In this document: one piece after another, positions 63,783 through 64,000 of the stretch | Position numbering within the stretch: position 1 is the stretch's first letter | Layout: every line of letters starts with the position of its first letter | Assembly (NCBI RefSeq): GCF_016613475.2 | Contig: NZ_CP071517.1 | Coordinates: forward strand, 2,480,001 to 2,544,000 | Source: Lysobacter arenosi | Lineage (GTDB): Bacteria; Pseudomonadota; Gammaproteobacteria; Xanthomonadales; Xanthomonadaceae | DNA length: 64,000 nt | Direction of reading: 5' to 3' | Position numbers and translations under genes: made by a program | The notes under the pieces: generated by a model | What the model was told of the DNA's origin: nothing | The model's database searches: none | What the model saw: the letters and a program-made list of their open reading frames with translations, nothing else

Positions 63783-64000
63783 ATGCCCGCCCACGAGTAT
63801 GAAACCCGCCACGACGCCGGGGACACGCTGAGCACGCACCGCCACGACGGTGCCTATGCGGCGCTGGTGCTGGACGGCAGCTACGTGGAAGCCAGCGCCG
63901 ACGGCCCGGTCGAATGCACGCCAGGCACGCTGGTGCTGCATCCGCGCTGGCACGCCCACGGCAACCGCTTCGGCGGCAACGGCGCCAAGGTCATCAACCT
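63783..64000 (+). CDS. cupin-type N terminus of an AraC-like gene (partial, cut by window end)
   Basis: The first 72 codons are present. HEYETRHDAGDTLSTHRHDG, YAALVLDGSYVEASADGPVE and PGTLVLHPRWHAHGNRFGG fit a small cupin with histidines, as at the start of many AraC-family regulators. AGGATG lies before the ATG. The C-terminal HTH, if any, lies outside the window, so it could also be a stand-alone cupin. Confidence 0.6.
   Translation, partial: MPAHEYETRHDAGDTLSTHRHDGAYAALVLDGSYVEASADGPVECTPGTLVLHPRWHAHGNRFGGNGAKVIN

Overview
The window is GC-rich, densely coded chromosomal DNA of a gammaproteobacterium, most likely a member of the Xanthomonadaceae (Lysobacter/Luteimonas/Xanthomonas-like). 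This rests on protein content and gene order seen by eye: a split B12-dependent ribonucleotide reductase, a beta-propeller sensor kinase, RlpA/MltB/RodA/PBP2/MreDCB in one leftward run, a lipA-lipB-ybeD-dacA run, and typical Xanthomonadaceae exported proteins. No tRNA, rRNA, CRISPR array or complete insertion sequence was found.

Positions 1-8.6 kb hold small exported or lipid-anchored proteins (LpoB-like, two-DTG aspartyl protease, DUF3617, SnoaL-like), a LytS/LytTR two-component pair with a candidate direct-repeat operator, then a patchy stretch (5.2-6.6 kb) with tiny orphan genes separated by copies of a palindromic repeat, an orphan NarL-type response regulator, and a two-gene module containing a stand-alone IS5-type transposase N-terminal domain.

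Positions 8.6-20 kb look accessory and redox/stress themed: secreted alpha/beta hydrolases, two short-chain dehydrogenases each divergent from a regulator (LysR, MerR), a giant propeller histidine kinase whose response regulator gene carries two frameshifts (an intact paralogue lies at 6.7 kb), a small membrane protein flanked by look-alike palindromes, another LysR, a Tat-exported chloroperoxidase-like hydrolase and the remnant of a second hydrolase. The MerR/SDR intergenic region shows a textbook 19-bp-spacer MerR promoter.

Positions 20-35.3 kb: nrdJa and nrdJb separated by a histone H1-like Lys/Ala-repeat gene, with a promoter and a NrdR-box-like palindrome upstream; a DegP/Q protease; a YqjD/YqjE-like stress membrane operon ending in an AI-2E-family transporter; HAD phosphatase plus M17 aminopeptidase; and a MacAB-like ABC efflux operon ended by a terminator.

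Positions 35.3-53.2 kb are mostly leftward housekeeping genes: two EamA permeases, an Ada-like alkyltransferase, the Prc protease, lipoate synthesis (lipB, lipA, ybeD), and the cell wall elongation/septation set (dacA-type, rlpA, mltB, rodA, mrdA, mreD, mreC, mreB). The mrdA (PBP2) reading frame is broken by one extra base before the KTG motif, which in an otherwise intact cluster suggests a sequence error or a recent mutation.

Positions 53.4-64 kb: a PfkB-family kinase, a YbaK-like deacylase, an exported alpha/beta hydrolase with a coupled lipoprotein, an M1 aminopeptidase, ubiE, an EmrB/EmrA-like efflux pair, an ElaA-type acetyltransferase, a cytosine-deaminase-like enzyme and the start of a cupin/AraC-type gene cut by the window edge.
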